Shown piece after piece: positions 53,305-61,650 of a stretch of DNA of 64,000 nt. A program made the position numbers and the translations under genes. The notes below the pieces were generated by a model. The model searched no databases. It worked only from the letters and a program-made list of their open reading frames with translations, and was not told where the DNA came from. The stretch spans positions 124,001 to 188,000 of the forward strand of contig JAGYKV010000018.1 of NCBI GenBank assembly GCA_018401415.1. Reading direction: 5' to 3'. The DNA is from Candidatus Nanopelagicales bacterium. GTDB lineage: Bacteria > Actinomycetota > Actinomycetes > S36-B12. Position 1 is the stretch's first letter. Each line of letters opens with the position of its first letter.

Positions 53305-53347
53305 CCTGGCGTGACCCACTAAAAAGGTTCACCTAGCGTGACTCACC
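53305..53347 (+). repeat. Paired direct repeat before the amidohydrolase
   Basis: CCTGGCGTGACCCACT (53305-53320) and CCTAGCGTGACTCACC (53332-53347) match at 13 of 16 positions, 27 bases apart, upstream of ATG 53367. CCTAG and CTAGG also flank the second copy. Candidate operator; TATTAT near 53256 could be the -10. Confidence 0.5.
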
Positions 53348-53366
53348 TAGGACGGAAGGAAGCGAA

Positions 53367-54416
53367 ATGAGAGATGGCATGTTCGTCATCGATGCCCACA
53401 CGGGCTTCTGGGACGCAAGCAAGGAAAATATCAAGAACGAATACGGCTTGGCTTTCGCCGAGACCTTCTATGCATTTCAAACTGGCTTCAATCCGCCAGA
53501 TCCACAGTGGACAATGGACTTCGACAAGGAGTTCCGCAAAGTTGACCCAGATTGGTACCTCTACCACATGTTCGTTCGTGGAGACATGGACATGACAATC
53601 CTTTCCACTCAGGTGCTAATGGACTTCTACCACGAAGGCTTCACGCATCCCAAGCGCAACATGGAAATGGTTGCTCGCGCACCAGAGCGTTTGATCGGTC
53701 TCGGTGGTGTCGACCCTCGCGATCCAATGGCAGTGCACCAAATGCGCCAGCAAGTTGGCGAGTACGGCATGAAGGGCTTCAAGTGGTACACCGCCGAATG
53801 GCGCGGTGAGTCACGTGGTTGGAAGGCCAATGACCCAGCAGTGTTCCCTTGCTACGAAGAGGCAATCTCCCTCGGCATTAAGAACATGCACTTCCACAAG
53901 GGCCCGGCGGTCGAGCCATTGTCCATGGAGAAGTTCGACGTCTACGACATCGACGAGCCATCGTCCTTGTATCCGGAATTGAACTTCATCGTGGACCACA
54001 TTGGATTGCCGCGTCTTGATGAATTCTGCTGGATTGCTGCACGCTCAACCAATGTGTACGCCTCCCTCGCGGTTGCCAACGCGTTCATCCACCACCGCCC
54101 ACGGTACTTCGGCGAGATGATGGCGAACCTGTTGTTCTGGCTCGGCGAGGACCGGATCATTTGGGGCACCGACTTCCCCATTTGGTACCCACACTGGATC
54201 ATCGATGAATTCATGGAATATCAGATTCCAGAGGACATCGCTGACGAGTTCGGCGTTCAGCTCACTCCTGAGATCAAGCAGAAGATCCTCTCCACAAACG
54301 TTGCTCGTCTGTACGAGATCGACATCGAGGCCAAGAAGAAGGCCATCGAGAACGATGAATTCAGCCAGCGTCGCAAGGAGTACTTGGCGGGTAACGTCGA
54401 AGTTGCATTCGCCTAA
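53367..54416 (+). CDS. Amidohydrolase-family protein of propane/acetone-monooxygenase-cluster type
   Basis: 349 residues. TIM-barrel amidohydrolase (family 2) resembling those that sit next to actinobacterial propane and acetone (Mim/Prm) monooxygenase genes: FKWYTAEWRGESRGW, NMHFHKGP, FIVDHIGLPRLDEF, RPRYFGEMMANLLFWLGEDRIIWGTDFPIWYP. The N-terminal metal motif that should be HxH reads IDAHTGFWD: H11 is present but the second His is Gly13. So either it binds one metal differently or has lost hydrolase activity. Likely role is maturation or activity support for a monooxygenase, known for the cluster but not mechanistically resolved. Confidence 0.75.
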   Translation: MRDGMFVIDAHTGFWDASKENIKNEYGLAFAETFYAFQTGFNPPDPQWTMDFDKEFRKVDPDWYLYHMFVRGDMDMTILSTQVLMDFYHEGFTHPKRNMEMVARAPERLIGLGGVDPRDPMAVHQMRQQVGEYGMKGFKWYTAEWRGESRGWKANDPAVFPCYEEAISLGIKNMHFHKGPAVEPLSMEKFDVYDIDEPSSLYPELNFIVDHIGLPRLDEFCWIAARSTNVYASLAVANAFIHHRPRYFGEMMANLLFWLGEDRIIWGTDFPIWYPHWIIDEFMEYQIPEDIADEFGVQLTPEIKQKILSTNVARLYEIDIEAKKKAIENDEFSQRRKEYLAGNVEVAFA

Positions 54417-54456
54417 GCAGTACTCCGTATCTGATTAAGAAATGAGGTCGTTGTTC

Positions 54457-54789
54457 ATGTCCAGTTCCACCATTGATGCAAATGCGGTTCTCGAGGCAGC
54501 GGGAAGTGTTCCCGATCCCGAGATTCGCATGACTTTGGGAGAGTTAGGCATGATCGACGAAGTCGAGGTAGGTGAAGGCGGTAGCGTTATTGTGCGCTAC
54601 CACCTCACCTCACCTCTGTGCCCCTCTCCATTTGCCATCACGATTGGCAAGGAAGTTCGGCGACGCGTGCAACTCGTAGACGGTGTTGAAAAGTGCACTG
54701 TGGAAATCCGGGATCACTTTATAGCCGATGACATTGCGGCACGCGTCAATGAAGAAGAAATTACAAAGGATGCACCATCATGGCTGTGA
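54457..54789 (+). CDS. MIP18/DUF59-family protein
   Basis: 110 residues. VPDPEIRMTLGELGMIDEVEV and VRYHLTSPLCPSPFAITIGKEVRRRV match the MIP18/PaaD-like (DUF59) fold; proteins of this type help iron-sulfur assembly or metal-cofactor insertion. The Cys in LCPSP is the usual functional residue. Commonly next to the amidohydrolase in monooxygenase clusters. Overlaps the next gene by ten bases. Confidence 0.8.
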   Translation: MSSSTIDANAVLEAAGSVPDPEIRMTLGELGMIDEVEVGEGGSVIVRYHLTSPLCPSPFAITIGKEVRRRVQLVDGVEKCTVEIRDHFIADDIAARVNEEEITKDAPSWL

Positions 54790-55703
54790 GATATGAAAGT
54801 GGAAGTTCCTATTTCCCTGGGTACACAACCAGTGACTCCACAATTGAGTACCTACAACCAAGTGAGATTGCTCAGCGGGTTCTCAAGAACCGAAGAGAGT
54901 TGGCGTTGCTCGAGTTGCCGTCAGTCATGCGAGTTGCTGAGATCCTGGCGGAACGTGTGCGCCGGCCTGATGTCTGGATCCGAAATGCTGTCACCACGAT
55001 TGACCGTTTCGGGCGCGAGGTGTGCGATAGCGACTTAGCGGCGACTCTCGTGGTGTGTCAGCAGGATCCCATGAGTGCCGAGTTATTACTGGAAAATTAT
55101 CGTCGCCTGCACGCCGATGTCTCGAATGTTCAAATGGCAGCCCTCATGTTCGGTCCAAAATTGTGGCTTGCACTTAACGGGGTTGTGTTTGCCTGGGACG
55201 AGGGCTATGCCGAGCGGCCGCGTGTCCACATAGCCAACAGTGCCAAGGGTGACTTTGACCCAGGAGTCCGGTTATTCATGCTGAGTTTGATTGGTACCGG
55301 GCTGAACTTCGACGAATTGGCCACTATTCGTGTGAAGGACGCAGGATCATTAGACGAATCCGGAAATCTCGTACCTAATTTGCGTAGTAATCCACTCGCT
55401 CTCGAGTATGAAACTGATGAAGGACGCCGAATCACTTTCTTTGGCGAGGAAGCCAGAGCTACCCTCATCGCCGCACTTGTTGATCGCGATGTGACGGACG
55501 ATGATCCGCTCATTGCCCCGTCCGACGCCTTCGATGAATTGCGAGCCGGTGCTGAGTCGCGTGGCAGATCCACCATCGAGTCGAACAGCAGGGTCGACAG
55601 AGTGTTGTGCAGCACAGTGGGAAGTTTCTTTTTGAAATGGGGCATTCCAGGCCGAAATTTCTACGCTGAAAATGGCCTTCCTAATCCATACGACAAGAAT
55701 TAG
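54780..55703 (+). CDS. Hypothetical protein with tyrosine-recombinase-like core
   Basis: 307 residues. I do not know the family. About residues 165-235 read FMLSLIGTGLNFDELATIRVKD ... GRRITFFGEEARATLIAALVDRD, which has the helix and beta order of the catalytic domain of tyrosine recombinases (TGLR..E...L.W.D). The catalytic Arg would be Asn (TGLN), so it would be inactive as a recombinase. Likely an adopted DNA-binding or folding domain in this operon; this is a low-confidence inference. Confidence 0.5.
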   Translation: MAVRYESGSSYFPGYTTSDSTIEYLQPSEIAQRVLKNRRELALLELPSVMRVAEILAERVRRPDVWIRNAVTTIDRFGREVCDSDLAATLVVCQQDPMSAELLLENYRRLHADVSNVQMAALMFGPKLWLALNGVVFAWDEGYAERPRVHIANSAKGDFDPGVRLFMLSLIGTGLNFDELATIRVKDAGSLDESGNLVPNLRSNPLALEYETDEGRRITFFGEEARATLIAALVDRDVTDDDPLIAPSDAFDELRAGAESRGRSTIESNSRVDRVLCSTVGSFFLKWGIPGRNFYAENGLPNPYDKN

Positions 55704-55730
55704 ATCTGACTCAACGCAATCCCTCATGGT

Positions 55731-56099
55731 ATGGACAACATTCGTTGGGTCCCCAACCAGGACACCTGCTCAGAGATCCGTGGCAAGGTTCACAAGTCCC
55801 GTCTTGAGCGCGGCATTCTCAGCGGGGCCGGGGGGCCGGTCACATCCTTTGAAGGTGAGTTGGAGATCGTCGCTGAATTTCTGCATGAAGAGTTCGGTGA
55901 ACTGACCTCCACCGGTTACCGCGCCGCGGTCGTTCACGGAAACTTGCCCGATGTAAAAAGTTGGGATTATCCGGGTGAGTGGGTCACTCCTTTCTATCCC
56001 GAACTCGCCGACCGTTTTGTGCGGGATGGACGTGGCTATCTCTTCTCCACGAGTGGTTCTTTCACGCTGGCGATTCACCGAATTTTTCTGGCCCAATAG
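55731..56099 (+). CDS. Hypothetical protein
   Basis: 122 residues: MDNIRWVPNQDTCSEIRGKVHKSRLERGILSGAGGPVTSFEGELEIVAEF ... SWDYPGEWVTPFYPELADRFV. Soluble, mixed alpha/beta, two Trp-containing segments. No known family recognised. It follows the integrase-like gene after 27 bases and is probably part of the same operon. Confidence 0.5.
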   Translation: MDNIRWVPNQDTCSEIRGKVHKSRLERGILSGAGGPVTSFEGELEIVAEFLHEEFGELTSTGYRAAVVHGNLPDVKSWDYPGEWVTPFYPELADRFVRDGRGYLFSTSGSFTLAIHRIFLAQ

Positions 56100-56135
56100 T
56101 CAACTCTTTGTGCCAATAACTCCTATTATTTGTTC

Positions 56136-56345
56136 ATGGCAAAAAAGGTAAGAAAGTCAAACCTCAAGAATGCAACTGAATTCGGTTTCCTTGGAGTGAT
56201 TGTGGCTCTCGGGTTCACCTTATTCTGGCCGGCAGTTTACTGGGCGAATTTGATCGTCAATAGCCTCATCGGTTACGTTATTGCCTTCTCCATCAATTTC
56301 CTTTTCAGGACCGTCAAATACCGAAACAAGCCAGCATCATCCTGA
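56136..56345 (+). CDS. Small membrane protein
   Basis: 69 residues from ATG 56136. Basic N-terminus (MAKKVRKSNLKN), two hydrophobic helices (FGFLGVIVALGFTLFWPAVYW, LIVNSLIGYVIAFSINFLF) and a basic end (RTVKYRNKPASS). No family recognised. Confidence 0.55.
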   Translation: MAKKVRKSNLKNATEFGFLGVIVALGFTLFWPAVYWANLIVNSLIGYVIAFSINFLFRTVKYRNKPASS

Positions 56346-56455
56346 ATCAGTTCGAACTTAACCGCTGAAAGCGTTATGCGGCTTCGCTGCGGCTGGCATA
56401 CTTCGGGCTCTGCCCTAACTGGGAGTAGCGTGGTGCGATAAATTGGAGGTCACAG

Positions 56456-57625
56456 GTGAGGTTGACTCAGTCACTTAAAGCGGGCATTCCAATCTTTTTA
56501 GTGGCGACCAACATGCGTGCTGGCTTGATCTTGATTGGACCACTTCTCCCAATCCTGCAGCAGCAGTATGGAATTGGAGTTATCACTGAGGCAGTACTTG
56601 GTGCAGCGCCACTTATTTGCTTCGCACTCTCCGCGCTATTCATGGCACGATTGATTCGATGGGCTGACACCAATCGAATTATTACCTATGGAATCACGCT
56701 CATCACGGCGTCATTGCTTTTACGGACACTCTTCGAACTACCAGGACTGCTTGTCTTCTCGATATCACTGGGCATCGCGGTGGCCGTACTCAACTACATG
56801 CTGCCCGTGTGGGTTCGGGAAAACAACACCGGCAACCCAGGTTTGGTCACGGGTACCTACGCAGCGCTCATGGGGATTTTCTCTGCGATAGCTTTAGCGA
56901 TAACCGTTCCACTAGCGGAGGCCACGGATCTGTCATGGCGATTGTCCATGCTCCCATGGTTCATCCTCGGTCTTGCCGCAACTATTTTGTGGTGGACAAA
57001 ATTCCGCGGCAAAAAGTTGCCCAAGTCGACGGAGAAGATCCCAAGTTTTTGGCGTAGCCCCATCCTGCACAACAGGAAGGCTTGGGCACTCACCCTCCTT
57101 TTTGGAATGTTGAATATGATCCATTACGCATCTGCGATCTGGATGCCCACCATCTTGGTGTCAAAGGGAATGGCACTGGTTGATACTGGCTTCTTGGTAG
57201 CGCTGGCGACTCTCATAGGGTCGCTGCTCAGCCTTCTAGTGCCACATTTTGCTGCTCGCGGAAAGGACTTCCGCTTACCTTTGATTGGATTCTCTCTGAT
57301 ACTCGTGTTCGCATATATTGCGATCGCGGTGTCCACGGGGCCGATTCTGTGGCCGCTGGTTATCCTGGCGAATATTGGGGTTTACACCACCTTCTCCCTG
57401 ACTTTGTTCCTGGTTGTCCACCAAAGCAGCAATGAAGACACCACCAAGAATCTCTCTATCATGATGCAGAGTTTCGGCTACCTACTTGCCACCACGGCGC
57501 CAATATTGCTGGGGGTGGCCTTCCTCATCACTGGCAACTGGGGCACGAGCTTATTCGTTCTCGTGGTCTTGGCCGTGTTCCAAATTCTACTTTCCTTCAA
57601 GACAGGTAACAAGCAGAAAATCTAA
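56456..57625 (+). CDS. CynX/NimT-type MFS transporter
   Basis: 389 residues from GTG 56456 (AGGT upstream), about twelve membrane helices; MRAGLILIGPLLPILQQQYG at the start and the RGKDFRLPLIG/GNWGTSLF blocks fit the CynX/NimT branch of the major facilitator superfamily. May export or import a small organic or toxic compound made or used by the neighbouring enzymes. Confidence 0.75.
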   Translation: MRLTQSLKAGIPIFLVATNMRAGLILIGPLLPILQQQYGIGVITEAVLGAAPLICFALSALFMARLIRWADTNRIITYGITLITASLLLRTLFELPGLLVFSISLGIAVAVLNYMLPVWVRENNTGNPGLVTGTYAALMGIFSAIALAITVPLAEATDLSWRLSMLPWFILGLAATILWWTKFRGKKLPKSTEKIPSFWRSPILHNRKAWALTLLFGMLNMIHYASAIWMPTILVSKGMALVDTGFLVALATLIGSLLSLLVPHFAARGKDFRLPLIGFSLILVFAYIAIAVSTGPILWPLVILANIGVYTTFSLTLFLVVHQSSNEDTTKNLSIMMQSFGYLLATTAPILLGVAFLITGNWGTSLFVLVVLAVFQILLSFKTGNKQKI

Positions 57626-57701
57626 AGACGGGGGCCGCTATCCTTGCTAGTGTTTGCGAGGTTGCGTGGCCACTAACGCTAAATAAATCAAGGAGACTGC
57701 C

Positions 57702-58754
57702 ATGAAGGCACAAGTTCTAAACAAGTATGACGAGTCCTTGACTGCTGAGTCTTGGGTGGATTACGAGGACGTTCCAGATCCCAAAATCACCAACCCCAAT
57801 GATGTGTTGGTGAAAATTGGTGGGTCCGGTGTTTGCAGAACGGATCTTCACGTCATTGAAGGCGTGTGGAAACCGATCATGGATCCGGACGGCAATAGTT
57901 TGCTCCCCCTCATTCTCGGTCACGAGAATGCTGGTTGGGTGGAAGAGGTTGGCGCTGGCGTAACCAACCTTAAGAAGGGTGACCCGGTCATTCTTCATCC
58001 TCGAATTTCATCGGGAATTGACATTGAGCACCGACGTGGTGAAGACATGCATGGTTCCGGATCTTTCCCAGGTTTGAGCGAGAATGGCGGTTACGCGGAA
58101 GCGCTCGTGACCTCGGAGCGCAATATTGTTCCCCTTCCGAAGTCGCTCGAACCCAAGGCGGTTGCTGCCTATGCGGACGCAGGCCTGACGGCGTACCACG
58201 TGGCAAAGAAGGCTTCACGAGTTCTTTTGCCAGGTCAATATGTCGTCGTCATTGGTGCAGGCGGACTTGGTCATATTGGTATTCAGTGCTTGAAGGCAAT
58301 GTGTGCTGCGGAAATCATTGTCGTTGACATGTCTGACATGGCTTTAGGCCTGGCCAAGGACAGTGGAGCCGACCATCTGGTTAAGGCCGACGGAACAGAG
58401 GTGGCCCAAGTCCTCGAAATCACAAAGGGTCTTGGAGCTGAGGCAGTCATCGACTTTGTTGGTGAAAAAGGTTCCACCGCAAAGGGTCTTGAAATGACTC
58501 GTCCTGCCGGTAATTACTACATTGTTGGCTACGGTGAGAACATCAACATTCCAACAGTTGATCTCATCTTCACCGAGCGCAATATCATTGGGAATCTTGT
58601 CGGAACATGGGCAGACCTGAACGAATTAATGTCTCTGGCTGATCGTGGATTGGTTGAGTTGGCAACGGTTGAGTACTCGCTCAAAGATGCCAACCAGGCA
58701 CTTCATGACTTGAATGCAGGGAAGGTTAAAGGTCGCGCAATCCTTATTCCTTAA
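57702..58754 (+). CDS. NAD(P)-dependent medium-chain alcohol dehydrogenase lacking the structural zinc site
   Basis: 350 residues. Medium-chain dehydrogenase with the catalytic zinc Cys C45 (GGSGVCRTDLHVIEG), the next ligands GHENAGWVEEV, and the Rossmann loop IGAGGLGHIGIQ. It closely resembles the alcohol dehydrogenases that lie in propane (Mim/Prm) monooxygenase clusters (GYGENINIPTVDLIFTE, IIGNLVGTW). The lobe that should bring four structural-zinc cysteines reads HPRISSGIDIEHRRGEDMHGSG with no Cys at all, so the structural zinc site is lost. Would oxidise a small secondary alcohol such as 2-propanol or a related compound. Confidence 0.85.
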   Translation: MKAQVLNKYDESLTAESWVDYEDVPDPKITNPNDVLVKIGGSGVCRTDLHVIEGVWKPIMDPDGNSLLPLILGHENAGWVEEVGAGVTNLKKGDPVILHPRISSGIDIEHRRGEDMHGSGSFPGLSENGGYAEALVTSERNIVPLPKSLEPKAVAAYADAGLTAYHVAKKASRVLLPGQYVVVIGAGGLGHIGIQCLKAMCAAEIIVVDMSDMALGLAKDSGADHLVKADGTEVAQVLEITKGLGAEAVIDFVGEKGSTAKGLEMTRPAGNYYIVGYGENINIPTVDLIFTERNIIGNLVGTWADLNELMSLADRGLVELATVEYSLKDANQALHDLNAGKVKGRAILIP

Positions 58755-58761
58755 TTGTCCG

Positions 58762-58783
58762 GGATCCTTAAACAAGATCCTTT
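58762..58783 (+). terminator. Weak hairpin after the dehydrogenase gene
   Basis: GGATC (58762-58766) pairs with GATCC (58776-58780), followed by TTT, just 8 bases after the stop. Short stem, low strength. Confidence 0.4.
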
Positions 58784-59011
58784 CGAGTGTGTTGTGAGGT
58801 AGCTCCTTTCACTTACCGTCCGTGGTGGGTGGGGGGAGCAATCTCGTTCCAAGTGCCTTCTTGAAATGGCTATCCTCACCTGGATTCCATCGAGTGGATT
58901 CCATGAAACGTGGTGCATGAGACGGCTAATTCCAAGTATTCCCATTAGACATGAAGGCGGCGTGCAGATGCTAAGAACAGTGGCACAACGTGCTGAACTG
59001 ATGGCGGGATC

Positions 59012-60034
59012 GTGAAGCCGGCTGGGATGGGAAGCGCTCAGCAATCTGCTCAATATCGACGTTGGGTAATTGCCATGACCTTGGCGTTTCTCGTCTCCAT
59101 GAGTAATTCACTTCAGGCGCGGGTTAATGGACTAGCAAGTGACTTTGTCTCCAACGAAATAATTGCCGCCATGATGTCTGTGGGCGGTGGATTCATTTGC
59201 GCGGCAGTCTTGGTCGCATTTCATGGACCATCGCGCCGAAGTGTGGGCAATCTCTTCACTGCCGGAAAGCAGGGACGACTTCAATGGTGGAACTACCTAG
59301 CAGGCATGGGTGGAGCAGTATTCATCTTGGGTCAGGCGACAGTCGTGCCCGTGTACGGAGTGACCCTTTACATGGTTTCCGTCGTTGCCGGTCAGAGCGT
59401 TGCTTCGCTCTTGGTGGATCGCCTTGGCATTGGAGTTGGTCCTCGGCGCTTAATCACGATTAGCCGAGTCGGGGCTGCAGCACTGGCCTTGACCGGCGCG
59501 GTCATGATCGGCATTGCCCGACCTGACGGTTTGATCCTGGCGGTGGCCGGTCTGGCATGGGGGATTGGTGCCGGTGGCCTTACCGCGATTCAGTATGCAC
59601 TGAACGGCTTGATTTCCAAGGAAACTGGCTCCACCTTGGTCACTGCGGCCTTGAACTTCTTCATGGGCTTCACCTTGCTCATCGGATTTTTGGCTGTAGA
59701 GGCGGCCTTTGGGGCTCAATCCTTTGGGGCTCAATCCTTTGGGGCTCAATACTTTGGGGCACTGCCTTCGATCCTAGAAAATCCATTGCTGTGGATTGGA
59801 GGCCCATTAGGGCTACTTTTCATTGCATCTGCAGCATTCCTCGTTCGAACATTAGGAGTGCTTGCGTTCACCGTAACCGCGGTCTCGGGGCAACTCACCG
59901 GAGCACTGATCCTTGATGAACTTCTGCCCACGAGTGGGTCTGTGGTGAACGGACTGGTCATCGCTGGTTTCGCCGCAACATTGGCGGGTGTGCTTTTTGC
60001 GACTCTGTCGCGGCAAGAAGTTGTACGCGATTAA
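59012..60034 (+). CDS. DMT-superfamily (YdcZ/DUF606-like) transporter
   Basis: 340 residues from GTG 59012, ten predicted membrane helices. RWVIAMTLAFLVSMSNSLQARVNGLAS and the GQATVVPVYGVTLYMVSVVAGQSVASLLVDRLG segment are typical of the DMT/DUF606 transporters that export or import small metabolites. A 15-base in-frame repeat at 59708-59752 inserts SFGAQ three times in a loop. ATG 59027 is an alternative start. Confidence 0.8.
   Translation: MKPAGMGSAQQSAQYRRWVIAMTLAFLVSMSNSLQARVNGLASDFVSNEIIAAMMSVGGGFICAAVLVAFHGPSRRSVGNLFTAGKQGRLQWWNYLAGMGGAVFILGQATVVPVYGVTLYMVSVVAGQSVASLLVDRLGIGVGPRRLITISRVGAAALALTGAVMIGIARPDGLILAVAGLAWGIGAGGLTAIQYALNGLISKETGSTLVTAALNFFMGFTLLIGFLAVEAAFGAQSFGAQSFGAQYFGALPSILENPLLWIGGPLGLLFIASAAFLVRTLGVLAFTVTAVSGQLTGALILDELLPTSGSVVNGLVIAGFAATLAGVLFATLSRQEVVRD
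59708..59760 (+). repeat. In-frame 15-base tandem repeat in the DMT transporter
   Basis: TTTGGGGCTCAATCC occurs three times (the third ending TAC), followed by a partial fourth, coding FGAQ-S/Y units between helices. Length is a multiple of three, so copy-number changes keep the frame. Confidence 0.85.
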
Positions 60035-60184
60035 GTGGTGCTCGAAAGGGTGGCAACCGGGTTGAAGAACCTGCACCGATCACATGGGCCGCACTGCGGG
60101 AAATAAGATTGCGTTCGTGGTGACAACCCGCCAAATTGGAGGGTAGAGGATCTCAGATCCTAGTTGAGTTGAAGGAGGAGCAGA

Positions 60185-60511
60185 ATGATTTTCATTACAG
60201 CAAAGTTTCCAGTATTGCCAGAACATGCAGACCGTTGGATTGAAATCTCGGAGAGTTTTACTCATTCAACTCGCAACGAAGACGGGTGCTTGTGGTTTGA
60301 GTGGTCCCGAAGCGTAAGTGACCCCAACGAGTATGTATTGATCGAGGCGTTTCGCGACGACGCGGCCGCGGGTGTTCATGTGAATTCAGATCACTTCAAG
60401 GTGGCTACGCAGACTTTGCCCGCTTACCTATCTCAGACTCCGAAGATTGTGAATTTCACGATCCCACAGGATGACTGGTCTGAATTGGGTGAGTTGCGAG
60501 TAGCTGACTGA
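60185..60511 (+). CDS. ABM-domain monooxygenase-like protein
   Basis: 108 residues with AAGGAGGAG just before the ATG. Antibiotic-biosynthesis-monooxygenase fold: ITAKFPVLPEHADRWIEISES, TRNEDGCLWFEWSRSVSDPNEYVLIEAFRDDAA, and HVNSDHFKVATQTLPAYLSQTPKI. These small proteins oxidise quinol or heme-like molecules or act as metabolite-repair enzymes; exact role unknown. Confidence 0.85.
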   Translation: MIFITAKFPVLPEHADRWIEISESFTHSTRNEDGCLWFEWSRSVSDPNEYVLIEAFRDDAAAGVHVNSDHFKVATQTLPAYLSQTPKIVNFTIPQDDWSELGELRVAD

Positions 60512-60775
60512 TTGGGTGCGGAACGTTTGGCACGCCCAATGTCTTACTCAGCACGGCCCGCGATTCCGGCTGGGAGCGGAGTAACCACTCACCTGAGCAA
60601 CGTGCAGGAGTGTTATACCAAATAAAAATCAGCGCGATAGCCAACATTGTAAAACCTGCGATGAGCCCGACAAGGCTGAAGCGTCTCCCGCCCTGGAGTG
60701 CAGTAAACCAACACCAAGAATTTGAACCGTGATCGCCGATGCCGCACCTGCATAGACAGAAAATGTAGACTTCAT
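60456..60775 (-). pseudogene. Small membrane protein, frame broken
   Basis: From ATG 60775 on the minus strand: MKSTFSVYAGAASAITVQILGVGLL; then the frame changes near 60700 and continues GGRRFSLVGLIAGFTMLAIALIFIWYN to a stop at 60456. Two joined hydrophobic helices suggest one real small membrane protein with a single shift. Convergent with the ABM gene and overlapping its end. No family recognised. Confidence 0.35.
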
Positions 60776-60777
60776 CC

Positions 60778-61638
60778 ATGCTCTCCGTTCTCATTCCCGG
60801 CGATTTGCAACTTGGGTACCCAGACATCTCAGCGGATGTCTCGCAAGTTGGTTTTTATGTTCCTACATATATGGGTCCGCCTGAGTGCTTCGAGCTCATT
60901 ACCCAAATGCCAAACCTTGAAGTTGTCCAACTTCTGACCGTGGGCTTCGATGCAGCGCTGGATTACGTACCTGAGCACGTCACCCTGTGCAATGCAGTTG
61001 GTGTCCATGATGCCGGCACGGCCGAACTTGCCGTTGCACTTATGTTGGCATCTCTACGTGGCATCGATGACTTCGCCCGAGCCATGCCCAGGGGTGAGTG
61101 GATTCATGAACGCAGGTCCTCGCTGGTGGATCGAAAGGTGTTGATCATTGGTGCTGGCGGTGTCGGTCAAGCAATTGCGCAACGACTTATTCCATTCGAA
61201 GTGGAAGTGACCCTGGTCGCGCAATCTCAACGACCAGGTGTTGTTGGCATTTCAGAACTACCCGACTTGCTACCAGCGGCGGACATCGTTGTTTTGGCGG
61301 TGCCATTGAACGCCAAGACAACCGGATTAGTCGATGATTCATTTCTATCCCAGATGCGTGAAGGTTCTCTACTGGTCAACGTAGCTCGAGGTGGTGTTGT
61401 TGACACCGAAGCTCTGATGCGGCATGCGCAACAAGGACGTATTCGGGCGGCGATGGATGTAACAGATCCCGAGCCATTACCACCGGAGCATCCCTTATGG
61501 CGAATCCCGGGAGTCCTGATTAGTCCGCACGTTGGCGGCGACACCTCCGCCTTCCTTCCACGAGCACGGGCTCTTGTCGAACAGCAAATTAATCGCTGGC
61601 GCAGCGGAGAGCCGCTTGCGCATATTGTGCAGCGCTAG
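60778..61638 (+). CDS. D-isomer 2-hydroxyacid dehydrogenase
   Basis: 286 residues. Catalytic residues of the family are present: Arg in LLVNVARGGVVDTEAL, Glu in VTDPEPLPPEHPLW, His in LISPHVGGDTSAF; the dinucleotide loop IIGAGGVGQAIAQRL follows. Shorter than most members and with a degenerate substrate-domain start. With glycerate kinase directly behind, hydroxypyruvate or glyoxylate reduction is likely. Confidence 0.85.
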   Translation: MLSVLIPGDLQLGYPDISADVSQVGFYVPTYMGPPECFELITQMPNLEVVQLLTVGFDAALDYVPEHVTLCNAVGVHDAGTAELAVALMLASLRGIDDFARAMPRGEWIHERRSSLVDRKVLIIGAGGVGQAIAQRLIPFEVEVTLVAQSQRPGVVGISELPDLLPAADIVVLAVPLNAKTTGLVDDSFLSQMREGSLLVNVARGGVVDTEALMRHAQQGRIRAAMDVTDPEPLPPEHPLWRIPGVLISPHVGGDTSAFLPRARALVEQQINRWRSGEPLAHIVQR

Positions 61639-61650
61639 GAAATACGGCAC

